Source: Algisphaera sp039180025 (GTDB lineage Bacteria > Planctomycetota > Phycisphaerae > Phycisphaerales > Phycisphaeraceae). Taken from it: DNA of 64,000 nt. Positions 7,932 through 16,285 of the stretch are shown here, one piece after another (positions within the stretch are counted from its first letter, which is position 1; each line of letters opens with the position of its first letter). The notes below the pieces were generated by a model. It ran no database searches and was not told the origin of the DNA. It saw only the letters and a program-made list of their open reading frames with translations. The stretch spans positions 4,833 to 68,832 of the forward strand of contig JBCDDZ010000016.1 of NCBI GenBank assembly GCA_039180025.1. The letters run 5' to 3'. Made by a program: the position numbers and the translations under genes.

Positions 7932-8250
7932 CCAACGAACCATCGCCGGCGTTCAAGCCGCGGCCGAATCACAAACCATGGCTGAATTGCCGTCGTTTCT
8001 CAACGGACTGTACCGGCTCTTAACCTTGGCTACCACGACCAGGCCGGTCGACTGGCAGGTCAGGATCAAGATCGGGCCGTTCAGCTTCTATCAGCCTTGT
8101 GAAGGCGGGCCGATCTCATTCGTCGAACTTGCCGACAGGAACGTCGTGGAGTACCGCGTCCGGCGTCGTCGCCTCGCCACCCTCGCCCGCATCCTGCACG
8201 GCCGTCTACTGGGCCGGTGGGCCGCGCGGGGCCAAGCCAAAGAGGACTAA
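7924..8250 (+). CDS. Hypothetical protein
   Basis: A 108-residue protein, overlapping the previous gene by 8 bases. The middle is beta-like (VDWQVRIKIGPFSFYQPCEG) and the end is basic (RVRRRRLATLARILHGRL). I do not recognise it. Its placement in the overlapping gene string supports it being translated. Confidence 0.5.
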   Translation: MTDQRTIAGVQAAAESQTMAELPSFLNGLYRLLTLATTTRPVDWQVRIKIGPFSFYQPCEGGPISFVELADRNVVEYRVRRRRLATLARILHGRLLGRWAARGQAKED

Positions 8251-8252
8251 TC

Positions 8253-8759
8253 ATGCAACGTAACAAAGGCTTTGCCCACCTCGACAAGACACAAGCGATG
8301 TCCGCGTTGCTGTCTATTGCCAACCGCATTGAGAAGGTATATGCCCTCGTGCCTGAACACCTCGACCATGAGCTGGCCCCACTGCAAGACGACATCTGCG
8401 ACCACTTCGACGAAATCCAAGCTAACGCCCTGCACGAGGTCGGCGGGTCTCGTGAGAAGCCTCCCTTTGAGTCCGCGCTCACGTCGCTGCTGTGCAGCCT
8501 CGAAGAGTTCGCGGGGGCGGAGGCGGTGTTAGAGGCCGAGCGTTACGAACTCTGCATGGTCGTCCGCCTGACCAAGGCCGGCGAGGTCGCACGGGTCAGC
8601 TTCGACCCCGACATCTTGGCCGACATCGAGCACCGGGTCGTAGCGTCGTCGATGGCGTTGACGGCTCAAGAGGTGTGGCACCGTCAGCGGATCGAGGCGG
8701 AGGCGGGGGCCGAACAAACGAAACAAACGCAGGAGGGTAGCCATGCCGTTGACAAATGA
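8253..8759 (+). CDS. Hypothetical protein
   Basis: A 168-residue protein that begins 2 bases after its neighbour, with AGAGGA positioned before ATG 8253. It is mostly helical and acidic (IANRIEKVYALVPEHLDHEL, then SLEEFAGAEAVLEAERYEL) and ends in a polar Q/E/K-rich tail. No known domain is evident. It overlaps the next gene by 17 bases. Confidence 0.55.
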   Translation: MQRNKGFAHLDKTQAMSALLSIANRIEKVYALVPEHLDHELAPLQDDICDHFDEIQANALHEVGGSREKPPFESALTSLLCSLEEFAGAEAVLEAERYELCMVVRLTKAGEVARVSFDPDILADIEHRVVASSMALTAQEVWHRQRIEAEAGAEQTKQTQEGSHAVDK

Positions 8760-9219
8760 ACAGGTCACCGAAAGTTTCAAAATCATCGGGAAGCTGATCT
8801 TCCTGTCAGAAATTCCCGGCCCCCAGATCACGGCCTTCCGTAAAGCCGCAATGGGGCTGGTGGATCAGATCGTGACAGGCGACGCCGATGAGTTCGATTA
8901 TCACAGCAAGATCGCCATCCCGATGACCACGGCGGTTTCCACGGTCAACGCCTCGCTGGGCGAGGTGCCGGGGAGCGCGCGGGGCTCCATCGAAAGCTAT
9001 CTCAGCAAGTTCGTTGCACCACTGCTCGGTATGGCGTCAGGCACCCTAGCCACCACCGTCATCGACGAGCTGATCGGTAGCGGCCTCGGTATCCACACGG
9101 TGCTGCTCAACGGAGAGTTCGACAGCTACTTCAACAGCACCTGGGGCAAGCAACTGCCAACGGCGGAGGCGGGAAACGAGACGATCGACGACAGCTGGGT
9201 CACCAGCGATGTCGTGTAA
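8743..9219 (+). CDS. Hypothetical protein
   Basis: A 158-residue protein with a strong ribosome site (AGGAGGG) inside the tail of the upstream gene. A mildly hydrophobic central segment (FVAPLLGMASGTLATTVIDELIGSGLGI) could be a buried or membrane-associated helix, but is interrupted by charged residues. The C-terminus is polar. The function is unknown. Confidence 0.55.
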   Translation: MPLTNEQVTESFKIIGKLIFLSEIPGPQITAFRKAAMGLVDQIVTGDADEFDYHSKIAIPMTTAVSTVNASLGEVPGSARGSIESYLSKFVAPLLGMASGTLATTVIDELIGSGLGIHTVLLNGEFDSYFNSTWGKQLPTAEAGNETIDDSWVTSDVV

Positions 9220-9237
9220 TTCAAACGGAGGATAAAT

Positions 9238-9456
9238 ATGAAACTTGGAATCAGAACCGGCGACGACGACTACCTCGAGCTGTACGACATCAACACCGGC
9301 GAAAAGCTGGAAGGGATGCAGGACCTCGTGGTGTCGTCTCGGATGAATGACGTAGAGACCGCGAGGCTGTCGGTCATCCTTCACGCCGACGACGGCGAGC
9401 GCCGCGTTGTGGGAGCCAACGTAGAGGCGAAAGAAGCAGCTGCAGGTGGTGTCTGA
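9238..9456 (+). CDS. Hypothetical small acidic protein
   Basis: A 72-residue protein. The ATG at 9238 is preceded by CGGAGG at a suitable distance. It looks like a small beta-rich fold (DYLELYDINTGEKLEGM). It is unassigned and is the last gene before a 258-base gap. Confidence 0.5.
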   Translation: MKLGIRTGDDDYLELYDINTGEKLEGMQDLVVSSRMNDVETARLSVILHADDGERRVVGANVEAKEAAAGGV

Positions 9457-9714
9457 GGTGGTGGAGAGGATGCCTACGGAACAGGCAGGTGCTGAGGCGG
9501 GCTGCTCAGTTTTTGGTTCCTTCCCGGTCAAAAACTTACACCTACCCCGCCGGGAACAGCAGGCGTGTTCGAGTGACTTGCTTGCGCCCAACGTAGCGAA
9601 CGAAAACGGCCCCGTAGAGGCCGCGTAACACCGACAAGATCCACGGCCGGCCCGACACCCGTCGGGCTACCCAAGGCCGATACGGGGCAACGTAAGCCCT
9701 GACTGGAGGAGAGG
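9457..9714. other. Intergenic gap before the modification-like cassette
   Basis: I find no supported gene in these 258 bases. A small inverted repeat, GCCCGAC-ACCC-GTCGGGC, lies near 9651-9668, without a T tract, and a strong ribosome site (GGAGGAGAGG) ends the interval. It may hold a promoter for the downstream genes, but no clear -35/-10 pair is visible. Confidence 0.4.
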
Positions 9715-10263
9715 ATGCAGATTACACAGCGGGCCATCGATGAGCTGGTGCCGTACCGCGACAACCCCCGGACGATCAGCGAGGCCGCCGTCGATAAGCT
9801 GGCCCGGATTATCGACAAGTTTGGGTTCCTGGTGCCGGTAATTATCGATGCCGATGGCGTCGTGGTGGCGGGTCATACCCGCCTCCGCGCCGCGGCCAAG
9901 CTCGGCATGACCGAGGTGCCGTGCGTCGTCGCCGATGACCTGACCCCGGACGAGATTCGGGCGCTCCGCCTCGCTGAGAACAAAGCCCACGAGGTGACGG
10001 GCTGGGACATGGACCTGCTGCCGGTCGAACTGGCTGCGATCGAAGACGCCGGCGTCGAGATCGAGCTGACTGGCTTCACCCTCGACGAGGTGGCCGAACT
10101 CAACGGCGACCTCCCGCACGATGGGACGGGGCCGGTGCCGGACAGTGACAGCTACCAAGAGCAGTACGGCGTCATTGTCGTCTGTGAGAACGAGGCTGAC
10201 CAGGAGCGGGTCTTCACCGAACTGCAGGACACGTACGAAAACGTGAGGGTGGTGACCACATGA
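9715..10263 (+). CDS. ParB-like (ParB/sulfiredoxin-fold) N-terminal domain protein
   Basis: A 182-residue protein. Residues ~10-100 have the ParB N-terminal signature: LVPYRDNPRT, then VVVAGHTRLRAA with the GHTRLRAA box at 53-60, then IRALRLAENKAHEVTGWD. Phage ParB-like proteins of this type can be nucleases, NTPases or parts of DNA-modification systems; none is proved here. The C-terminal ~45 residues are acidic. GGAGGAGAGG precedes the ATG. It overlaps the ABC-GNAT gene by 4 bases, which in turn overlaps a formyltransferase gene, so the three form one unit. Confidence 0.75.
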   Translation: MQITQRAIDELVPYRDNPRTISEAAVDKLARIIDKFGFLVPVIIDADGVVVAGHTRLRAAAKLGMTEVPCVVADDLTPDEIRALRLAENKAHEVTGWDMDLLPVELAAIEDAGVEIELTGFTLDEVAELNGDLPHDGTGPVPDSDSYQEQYGVIVVCENEADQERVFTELQDTYENVRVVTT

Positions 10264-11390
10264 AACTTGAAATCCGCCACCGCTGCGACGACTTCAACAG
10301 CTACCGCGCCGCCCGCGTCAAGTCGCTTTTTAATTGTGACGACGGGCATTCATTCAACCTCGACGCCGACCTCCCCATCGAAGATCAGGATTGGAAGATC
10401 GGCGTCGTAGTCGGCCCGTCGGGTTCCGGCAAGACGAGCATCGGCCGCCGCGTGTTCGGCGACGCCGCCGCGATGTGGGAACCCAGCTGGCCGGATGACA
10501 AGCCAATCGTCGACGCCATCGCGACCGACGGCGACTTCAACGCCGTGATGGGTGCCCTCGCCGCGGTCGGCCTCGGCAGCGTCCCCGCGTGGCTGCGGCC
10601 GTACTCGGTGCTGAGCCGGGGCGAGCAGTTTCGGGCGGACATGGCCAAGCTGGTGAGCGAGGCCCCGGACGCGGCCGTGGTCGACGAGTTCACGTCGGTC
10701 GTCGACCGCCAGATTGCGCAGATCGGGTCGCTGGCCTTCGCCAAGGCTTGGCGGCGCACCGGCGGGCAGGTCGTACTGCTCACCCCCCACTATGACGTGC
10801 TGGACTGGCTACAGCCATGTTGGACCTATGACACCTCAAGCGGCGAGTTTGCCGGGAGGTGGGTTCGACCCCGCCCAAAATATGACCTCGAAATCTGGCA
10901 GACAGATTGGCGTTACTGGCCGTTGTTTGAGCCGCATCACTATTTGAAGCTGCCACGCATGATCGGAGCGAAAGTTTACGTCGGCGTGGTCGATGGGGAG
11001 CCCGTGTCGCACCTTGCAGTGTCCACCGCTCACGTCGGCAAAGGCGGCGTCGAGGCGCGGGCCTGCCGGCTCGTGGTCATGCCGGAATATCAGGGGGCAG
11101 GCGTGGGGATGCGATTCCTCAACCAGATCTGCCAGTGGCAGCTTGAAGGCAGCGAACACGGTCGCATCCCCGGCCGGCGACTGACGACCATGTTCCATAC
11201 CTCGCACCCCGGCCTCGCGATGGTGCTGCGGCGGTCGAAGCTCTGGAGGCAGGTGTCGGCGAAGCTCCACGGCTCGTCGAAGAAGGCCAGCCGCAAGACG
11301 CTGCGGAAGGCGGGCAACACGGTCGGGTCAGGATACGGCGGACACTTCCGGGCGGTGCAGGGCTTCCGGTATGTCGGGGAGGCAGCGTGA
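10260..11390 (+). CDS. ABC-type ATPase fused to a GNAT acetyltransferase domain
   Basis: A 376-residue two-domain protein. The N-terminal half is a soluble ABC ATPase: Walker A GPSGSGKT at 52-59, signature-like LSRGEQFR at 118-125, Walker B AAVVDEF at 138-144 and a switch-type histidine in TPHYD. No membrane segment exists, so it is not a transporter. The C-terminal half (from ~230) is GNAT-like: RLVVMPEYQGAGVG at 270-283 is the acetyl-CoA-binding motif A. The architecture matches COG2401 (ABC ATPase fused to a predicted acetyltransferase). The phage Mu DNA-modifying Mom protein is also of GNAT fold, so a role in base or nucleotide modification is a reasonable but unproved idea. Confidence 0.8.
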   Translation: MKLEIRHRCDDFNSYRAARVKSLFNCDDGHSFNLDADLPIEDQDWKIGVVVGPSGSGKTSIGRRVFGDAAAMWEPSWPDDKPIVDAIATDGDFNAVMGALAAVGLGSVPAWLRPYSVLSRGEQFRADMAKLVSEAPDAAVVDEFTSVVDRQIAQIGSLAFAKAWRRTGGQVVLLTPHYDVLDWLQPCWTYDTSSGEFAGRWVRPRPKYDLEIWQTDWRYWPLFEPHHYLKLPRMIGAKVYVGVVDGEPVSHLAVSTAHVGKGGVEARACRLVVMPEYQGAGVGMRFLNQICQWQLEGSEHGRIPGRRLTTMFHTSHPGLAMVLRRSKLWRQVSAKLHGSSKKASRKTLRKAGNTVGSGYGGHFRAVQGFRYVGEAA

Positions 11391-12094
11391 TGAAGATTTA
11401 CTTGTGTGGCCAGAAGTTTTTCGGGGCCGAGGTATTCGGCCTGATTCGCCATCTCGGACATGAGGTGGTCGGTGTGAGCAGCCCCGCCAAGAACACCCGC
11501 GGCGACGGCCCCGACAAGCTGACCGCGAAGGCGCAGCTGTTCGAGGTGCCGTGGCTTGAATCTGGCAACTTGAACGCGCATTCGTTGCCGAATGGCGTGG
11601 ACCTGATCGTCGCGGCGCATAGCCACGATTTCATCGGCCGCAAGACCCGGATGAAGTCTCGGCTCGGGGCCATCGGCTACCACCCGTCACTGCTCCCCCG
11701 GCACCGTGGCCGTGACGCCATACGGTGGGCGCTCCACATGGGTGACCCGATCGCCGGCGGGTCGATCTACTGGCTGTCCGATGTCATGGACGGCGGCCCG
11801 TTGGCCGCCCAGGACTGGGTGTGGATTCGCCCAGGTGATGACGCCGAGACCCTGTGGCGGCGCGACCTGTTCCCGCTGGGCCTCCGCCTGTTCGAGCAAG
11901 CGTTGACCATGATTGCGTCTGACGTGCTGGTCAAGATTCCCCAAGATGAAGCCTTGGCCACGTTCGAGCCGGCGTTCGATCCACCGAGGAAGTTCCGGCC
12001 CGACCTGGAGGCGTTGCCCATGCCGGGGGTGGATCAAGACGTCCGCATCGTGACCAGCGTCGAATCCCTGCGGGAGGTGACCGCCGGTGGCTGA
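11390..12094 (+). CDS. Formyltransferase-fold protein (Fmt/PurN-like)
   Basis: A 234-residue protein of the folate-dependent formyltransferase fold. GYHPSLLPRHRG at 96-107 carries the catalytic histidine and SDVMDGGP near 130-137 the acidic residue region. In Fmt and PurN the first position of the N-x-H triad is asparagine; here it is glycine, so chemistry may differ from formyl transfer to Met-tRNA. It lacks the C-terminal tRNA-binding domain of Fmt. The ATG at 11390 follows GGGGAGG and overlaps the ABC-GNAT stop. Neighbours suggest modification of a phage-related small molecule or base. Confidence 0.75.
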   Translation: MKIYLCGQKFFGAEVFGLIRHLGHEVVGVSSPAKNTRGDGPDKLTAKAQLFEVPWLESGNLNAHSLPNGVDLIVAAHSHDFIGRKTRMKSRLGAIGYHPSLLPRHRGRDAIRWALHMGDPIAGGSIYWLSDVMDGGPLAAQDWVWIRPGDDAETLWRRDLFPLGLRLFEQALTMIASDVLVKIPQDEALATFEPAFDPPRKFRPDLEALPMPGVDQDVRIVTSVESLREVTAGG

Positions 12095-12287
12095 TCCAAT
12101 CGACCCCCGGAAGTTGAAGGTGGCCCAGGCCGTGAAGCTGTTGAAGTCGGCGGGGGCGAAGGTGACGCGGACGCTGATCAAAGCGGACATCGCCGACGGT
12201 GCGCCCACGAACGACGACGGCACCATCAACCTGATTCATTACACCGCATGGCTGATTGAGAATGAGCAAAGGCGACCGGCAACTTGA
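12087..12287 (+). CDS. Small terminase-associated protein
   Basis: A 66-residue protein starting at GTG 12087, after GGGAGGTGA. It aligns with the N-terminal ~60 residues of the large terminase that follows: IDPRKLKVAQAVKLL against LDPRRLRPVDAVRLL, then INLIHYTAWLIENE against VDLVAYCGWLLERR. It looks like a compact helical DNA-binding or oligomerisation domain and sits where a small terminase subunit is expected. It overlaps the terminase by 26 bases. Small terminase activity is inferred. Confidence 0.55.
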   Translation: MADPIDPRKLKVAQAVKLLKSAGAKVTRTLIKADIADGAPTNDDGTINLIHYTAWLIENEQRRPAT

Positions 12288-14535
12288 CCCCCGCCGGCTT
12301 CGCCCGGTCGATGCCGTTCGCCTGCTGAACTCGACGCCTGCCGGGGACACCTTGACGGCGGGGAAGCTGCGCCGCCACCGCGAAGCCGCCGGATACCGGC
12401 TCGGCAAGGATCGCGTGGACCTCGTCGCGTACTGCGGGTGGTTGCTCGAGCGCCGCCATAAACCCGAGCCAAAGGTCCGCGGGTACGACGAACGGAAGGA
12501 GGCCGAACGGAATCGACAGGCCCAGCTGTCGAAATCGGGACGGGACATCGGCCCGATCCCCGACATCGTCAACCCGGAGCGCCGCGAGGCCTGCCGTCTG
12601 GACCTGCGGCTGTTCCTGGAAACCTACCAGTCGTCGGTGTTCCGTTGGCCGTGGTCGGAGCATCACCTCATCGTCATCGAGCGGCTGCAGACCGCGGTAT
12701 TGGCCGGCGCAAGATCGGCAATCGCAATGCCGCGTGGTGGCGGCAAGTCATCGCTGTGCCGTGGAGCCCTGACCTGGGCGGTTGCCTACGCCCATCGCCG
12801 TTACCCATACCTGATCGGGGCCACGGGTGGCAAGGCCGAGGAGGGCTTAGAAGCCATCAAGACCTTCATCCGGTTCAGCGATCTATTCGCCGAGGATTGG
12901 CCGGAGATCGCGTTACCGATCCGGCTCCTTGGTGGTATCAACAACCGGGCCGCCGGCCAGTTGTGTGGTGGAGAACCGACGCTGATCGAGTGGTCACGGG
13001 ACCGGGTTGTTCTGCCAACCGTACCACCGCCGGTCAACCTCGAGTGCAGCGGCGAACTGGCACCGACGTCGGGCATCGTCATCGGGGCCAGCGGATTGAC
13101 CGGCGAGGGTATCCGTGGGTCGTCACACACGCTACGAACGGGCGAGGTTCTCAGGCCCGACTTGGTGCTTAGCGACGACCCGTCGTCGGACGAGTCGGCG
13201 ATGTCGCCGTCGCAGAACAACAAGCGCGAACGCCTGATGAATGGTGCGGTGCTGGGCATGGCGGGGCCGGGGCAGTCGATCAGCTGCGTCATGCCCTGCA
13301 CCGTGGTATACGAGGACGACCTCGCCGACCGCACCCTCGATCGCAAAAGAAATCCCCTGTGGCGCGGGGAGCGGTTCGCATTGCTGGCCTCTATGCCCAA
13401 AAACATGGCCGCGTGGGAACGCTACGGCGAGGTGTACCAGCGGTGCATGTCGGCGGATGAGCCAGACGTCACGCCGGCGAACGATCACTACTTGGAGAAC
13501 CGGGCGGCGCTTGACCTGGGGGCCGCGGCCACCTGGGAACACCGGAAGCTGGAGGAGGAAGTCTCGTCTGTCCAGCACGCTATGAACATCTACTTCGCTG
13601 TCGGCCCCGAGGCCTTCTACGCGGAGTACCAGAACGACCCGGCCCTGGCCCGGCCCGCCGGTACGACCCAAACCACGGCCGAGTCGATCGTCGACCGCGT
13701 GAACCGTCTGCCGCGGGGCGTCGTGCCTAACGAAGCCGACTTTCTCACCGCCTTCGTCGACGTCCACGACAACGTCCTCTACTTCGCGGTCGTCGCATGG
13801 CGGGCCGATTTCACCGGCTCGGTCATCGACTACTCGACTTACCCGGAGCAAGACCGTGCGCACTTCCGATTGGCCGACGCCCGGATCACCCTGGCCTCGG
13901 TCGATCAAACCGACGAAGACGAAGCCCCCGGCGTGGAGGGGCAGGTCATGCGTGGTTTGCAGAAACTCACAGACGACCTGTGCGGTCGTGAATGGCCACG
14001 CGAGGACGGTACGCCCGTCACCATCCGCCGCTGCCTCGTCGACGCCGGCTACCTTCCGGGGGTGGTGCATCAGGTATGCCGGCGGTCTCCACACCGGGCC
14101 GTGTTGCAACCGGCGAAAGGTCGCGCGATCGGCGCGAAGCAAACGCAGTTCAGCGAGTACAAAGACAAGCCGGGTGAGCAGCTTGGCGAGAACTGGCGGG
14201 TCGTATCGAACCAGCGACACTCGACTCGGCTGGTGTTGCAGGACCCAAACTTCTGGAAGTCGCACCTTCACCAACGGCTACGGATCAAAGTCGGCGACGC
14301 GGGAGCGTTGACGTTCTTCGGCGAGAAGCCCGAACGCCACCGGCTCATCGCCGACCACCTCACGGCGGAGCGAGGAACGCTAGTGAACGCCAATGGGAAC
14401 AGCGTGACCGAATGGTCGGTCGTCGGCTCCCGCGACAATCACTACCTCGACTGCCTCGTCGGCGCTGCGGTCGGTGCGTCAATGGAGGGGACCAAGGTGC
14501 CGGCCGGGCCAAGCTCCAAAAACTCGAAAACGTAA
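12262..14535 (+). CDS. Phage terminase large subunit
   Basis: A 757-residue DNA-packaging motor. Residues 8-65 form an accessory domain related to the preceding small protein. The ATPase has Walker A-type MPRGGGKSS at 156-164, the GATGGKAEE segment and Walker B DLVLSDD. The nuclease half begins about residue 490 (LTAFVDVHDNVLYFAVVAW) and ends near NHYLDCLVGAAV, which supplies a late aspartate. It would cut concatemers and translocate DNA through the portal encoded downstream. ATG 12262 is chosen over TTG 12256. It is longer than most terminases (400-650 residues), partly because of the extra N-terminal domain. Confidence 0.85.
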   Translation: MSKGDRQLDPRRLRPVDAVRLLNSTPAGDTLTAGKLRRHREAAGYRLGKDRVDLVAYCGWLLERRHKPEPKVRGYDERKEAERNRQAQLSKSGRDIGPIPDIVNPERREACRLDLRLFLETYQSSVFRWPWSEHHLIVIERLQTAVLAGARSAIAMPRGGGKSSLCRGALTWAVAYAHRRYPYLIGATGGKAEEGLEAIKTFIRFSDLFAEDWPEIALPIRLLGGINNRAAGQLCGGEPTLIEWSRDRVVLPTVPPPVNLECSGELAPTSGIVIGASGLTGEGIRGSSHTLRTGEVLRPDLVLSDDPSSDESAMSPSQNNKRERLMNGAVLGMAGPGQSISCVMPCTVVYEDDLADRTLDRKRNPLWRGERFALLASMPKNMAAWERYGEVYQRCMSADEPDVTPANDHYLENRAALDLGAAATWEHRKLEEEVSSVQHAMNIYFAVGPEAFYAEYQNDPALARPAGTTQTTAESIVDRVNRLPRGVVPNEADFLTAFVDVHDNVLYFAVVAWRADFTGSVIDYSTYPEQDRAHFRLADARITLASVDQTDEDEAPGVEGQVMRGLQKLTDDLCGREWPREDGTPVTIRRCLVDAGYLPGVVHQVCRRSPHRAVLQPAKGRAIGAKQTQFSEYKDKPGEQLGENWRVVSNQRHSTRLVLQDPNFWKSHLHQRLRIKVGDAGALTFFGEKPERHRLIADHLTAERGTLVNANGNSVTEWSVVGSRDNHYLDCLVGAAVGASMEGTKVPAGPSSKNSKT

Positions 14536-14642
14536 AAGCGGCCCGCGGCTCGACATCAGCTTCGGTTAACGCGGGTCAGATAACACCGACGCAAAATCCA
14601 AAATGGTGAAGCGGACCCCGCTGGAGCGAATCATTATTCGCC

Positions 14643-14873
14643 ATGCCCTCGGACCCGACCGCCATCGAACAAGCCCAGGAACGCGTCGCTGCTTTCGAGC
14701 AAGCGATGTCATCCAACATCGGCGTCGCCGAGGTTGTGACTGACGGGGTGAAGGTGCGTTACGACCGTGCCCAGATGATGGCTGAGCTGTCGTACTGGCG
14801 TCGCCGGTTGGCGTCCCTACAGAAGCGCCGGCCGTTTTTCATCGGGGTCAATATGGGGGGTGCTTTCAAGTGA
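14643..14873 (+). CDS. gpW-like head-tail joining protein
   Basis: A 76-residue protein between terminase and portal, the place of lambda gpW. The pattern fits gpW: an N-terminal helix (IEQAQERVAAFEQAM), a central hairpin (AEVVTDGVKVRYDRA) and a C-terminal helix (MMAELSYWRRRLASL). It would sit under the portal and help close the filled head. It overlaps the portal start by 4 bases. Confidence 0.65.
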   Translation: MPSDPTAIEQAQERVAAFEQAMSSNIGVAEVVTDGVKVRYDRAQMMAELSYWRRRLASLQKRRPFFIGVNMGGAFK

Positions 14874-16285
14874 AGATGCTGTCTCCCCTACGCCGGGTTC
14901 TCAACCTGGACTTCGACGCCGTGAAGTCCACCGGTCGCCGCCGGCCTCCGCGGTCGCGGATCGCCAGCCCCGACGACGCGCTCAGCCCTCACAAGCGCAA
15001 ACAGCTGATTTCAACAACTCGCGACCTCCAGGCCAATTTCCCTGCGGCAGCATGGGCGGTTCGTCATCATGCTTTGCACGCAAGCCAGCACGCGTTCCAA
15101 TCCCGGACGGGAAACGAGCAACTCGACGCCGACCTCGAAGCGTTCATGACCCGGTGGTCACTCGCCGCCAACTGTGACGCCGCCGGGCGTCATAGCCTCG
15201 GCGAGCTGGCGTACTTGGCCGAGCAGTCGGCCGTGTGCGACGGTGATGTGTTTTTCATCAGACGCTCCTCGAAAAAACTCGCCGCGGTCGAGTCCGATCG
15301 CATCACGTCCGACGTGGCCAAGCTTCCCACCGGCCACGACCGCAACGCCTGGAACCACGGGATCAAGACTGACGCCGACGGCGCTGCCCAGGCTTATCTG
15401 CTCGCAGACCGAGGCAAGCACGGCCGGCCGGTGTTCAACCGTTACGTCCCGGCGAAGCACGTCATCCAGCACGGGTTCTTCTCGCACCTGCAGCAGGTCC
15501 GCGGCGTCTCACCGCTGGCACCAGCGGTAAACGCCTTCCGGGATGTATACGAGACGAGCGAAATGTTCCAGGCCAAGAGCAAGCTGTCTGCTTTCGCCGG
15601 GATGAAGGTGAAGCGGGCCGACTGGGGCGAGGGCGAAGGCTTGGATTCGGCAGAAGGATCAGGCCCGGAAGCTGACGCGCCGCCGTTCAAGGTCAAGCTG
15701 GTAGCCGGCGAACCCTCCATCATCCCTCTGGGGCCCGAGGACGACGTGTCGTTTGTGACGGCCGACGTGCCGGGTGGCGACACGCAGGCGTTCATGCGGC
15801 TCACTTTGCAGATCGCCTTCCGCGCCCTGGACATCCCGTTCGGTGCGTTCTCAGAAGACTTCACCAACTGGTCGGGACACCATATCGCGTTGCAGACCTA
15901 CCGCCGGGCAATCCGGGTGCGGCAGCAGGCGGTGCAATCTCTGCTCCGCCGGATCACGTTGTGGCGTTTGCGTATCGCGGTGGAGGACGGCGACATCACG
16001 CTGCCCGACGGCATGATTGTGCCTGACCTCGCCTTTGAATGGGTCCCCTCTGTCCGCTGGGGTTGGAGCAATCCGCTGCAAGAAATGAAGGCCTACGGGC
16101 AGGCCGTCAAGGACGGCTTCATGTCCCGCACCATGGTCTGCCAGCAGCTCGGCGTGGACTTCCAAGACGTCGCCGACCAAATCGCCCGCGAGAACGAGTA
16201 CCTGCGAGCCAAGGGCATCAGCCTGGAGTTCCCCGAGATGGGGCCGCTCACCGATCCCGACATCCCCGCTGAGGAGGCCGCGTAA
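14870..16285 (+). CDS. Lambda-type phage portal protein
   Basis: A 471-residue portal. Segments typical of the lambda gpB family are visible: NFPAAAWAVRHHALHASQHA near the N-terminus, LAYLAEQSAVCDGDVFF, YVPAKHVIQHGFFSHLQQVRG in the centre and DIPFGAFSEDFTNWSG in the C-terminal part. It forms the ring at the capsid vertex through which DNA enters. It starts at GTG 14870, with a G-rich ribosome site 8 bases before it; ATG 14876 is possible. It overlaps the protease gene by one base. Confidence 0.85.
   Translation: MKMLSPLRRVLNLDFDAVKSTGRRRPPRSRIASPDDALSPHKRKQLISTTRDLQANFPAAAWAVRHHALHASQHAFQSRTGNEQLDADLEAFMTRWSLAANCDAAGRHSLGELAYLAEQSAVCDGDVFFIRRSSKKLAAVESDRITSDVAKLPTGHDRNAWNHGIKTDADGAAQAYLLADRGKHGRPVFNRYVPAKHVIQHGFFSHLQQVRGVSPLAPAVNAFRDVYETSEMFQAKSKLSAFAGMKVKRADWGEGEGLDSAEGSGPEADAPPFKVKLVAGEPSIIPLGPEDDVSFVTADVPGGDTQAFMRLTLQIAFRALDIPFGAFSEDFTNWSGHHIALQTYRRAIRVRQQAVQSLLRRITLWRLRIAVEDGDITLPDGMIVPDLAFEWVPSVRWGWSNPLQEMKAYGQAVKDGFMSRTMVCQQLGVDFQDVADQIARENEYLRAKGISLEFPEMGPLTDPDIPAEEAA

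Noticed and set aside
13132..14274. Minus-strand open frame inside the terminase gene
   Set aside because: Low-complexity Arg/Val/Gly shadow of the terminase; no ribosome site.
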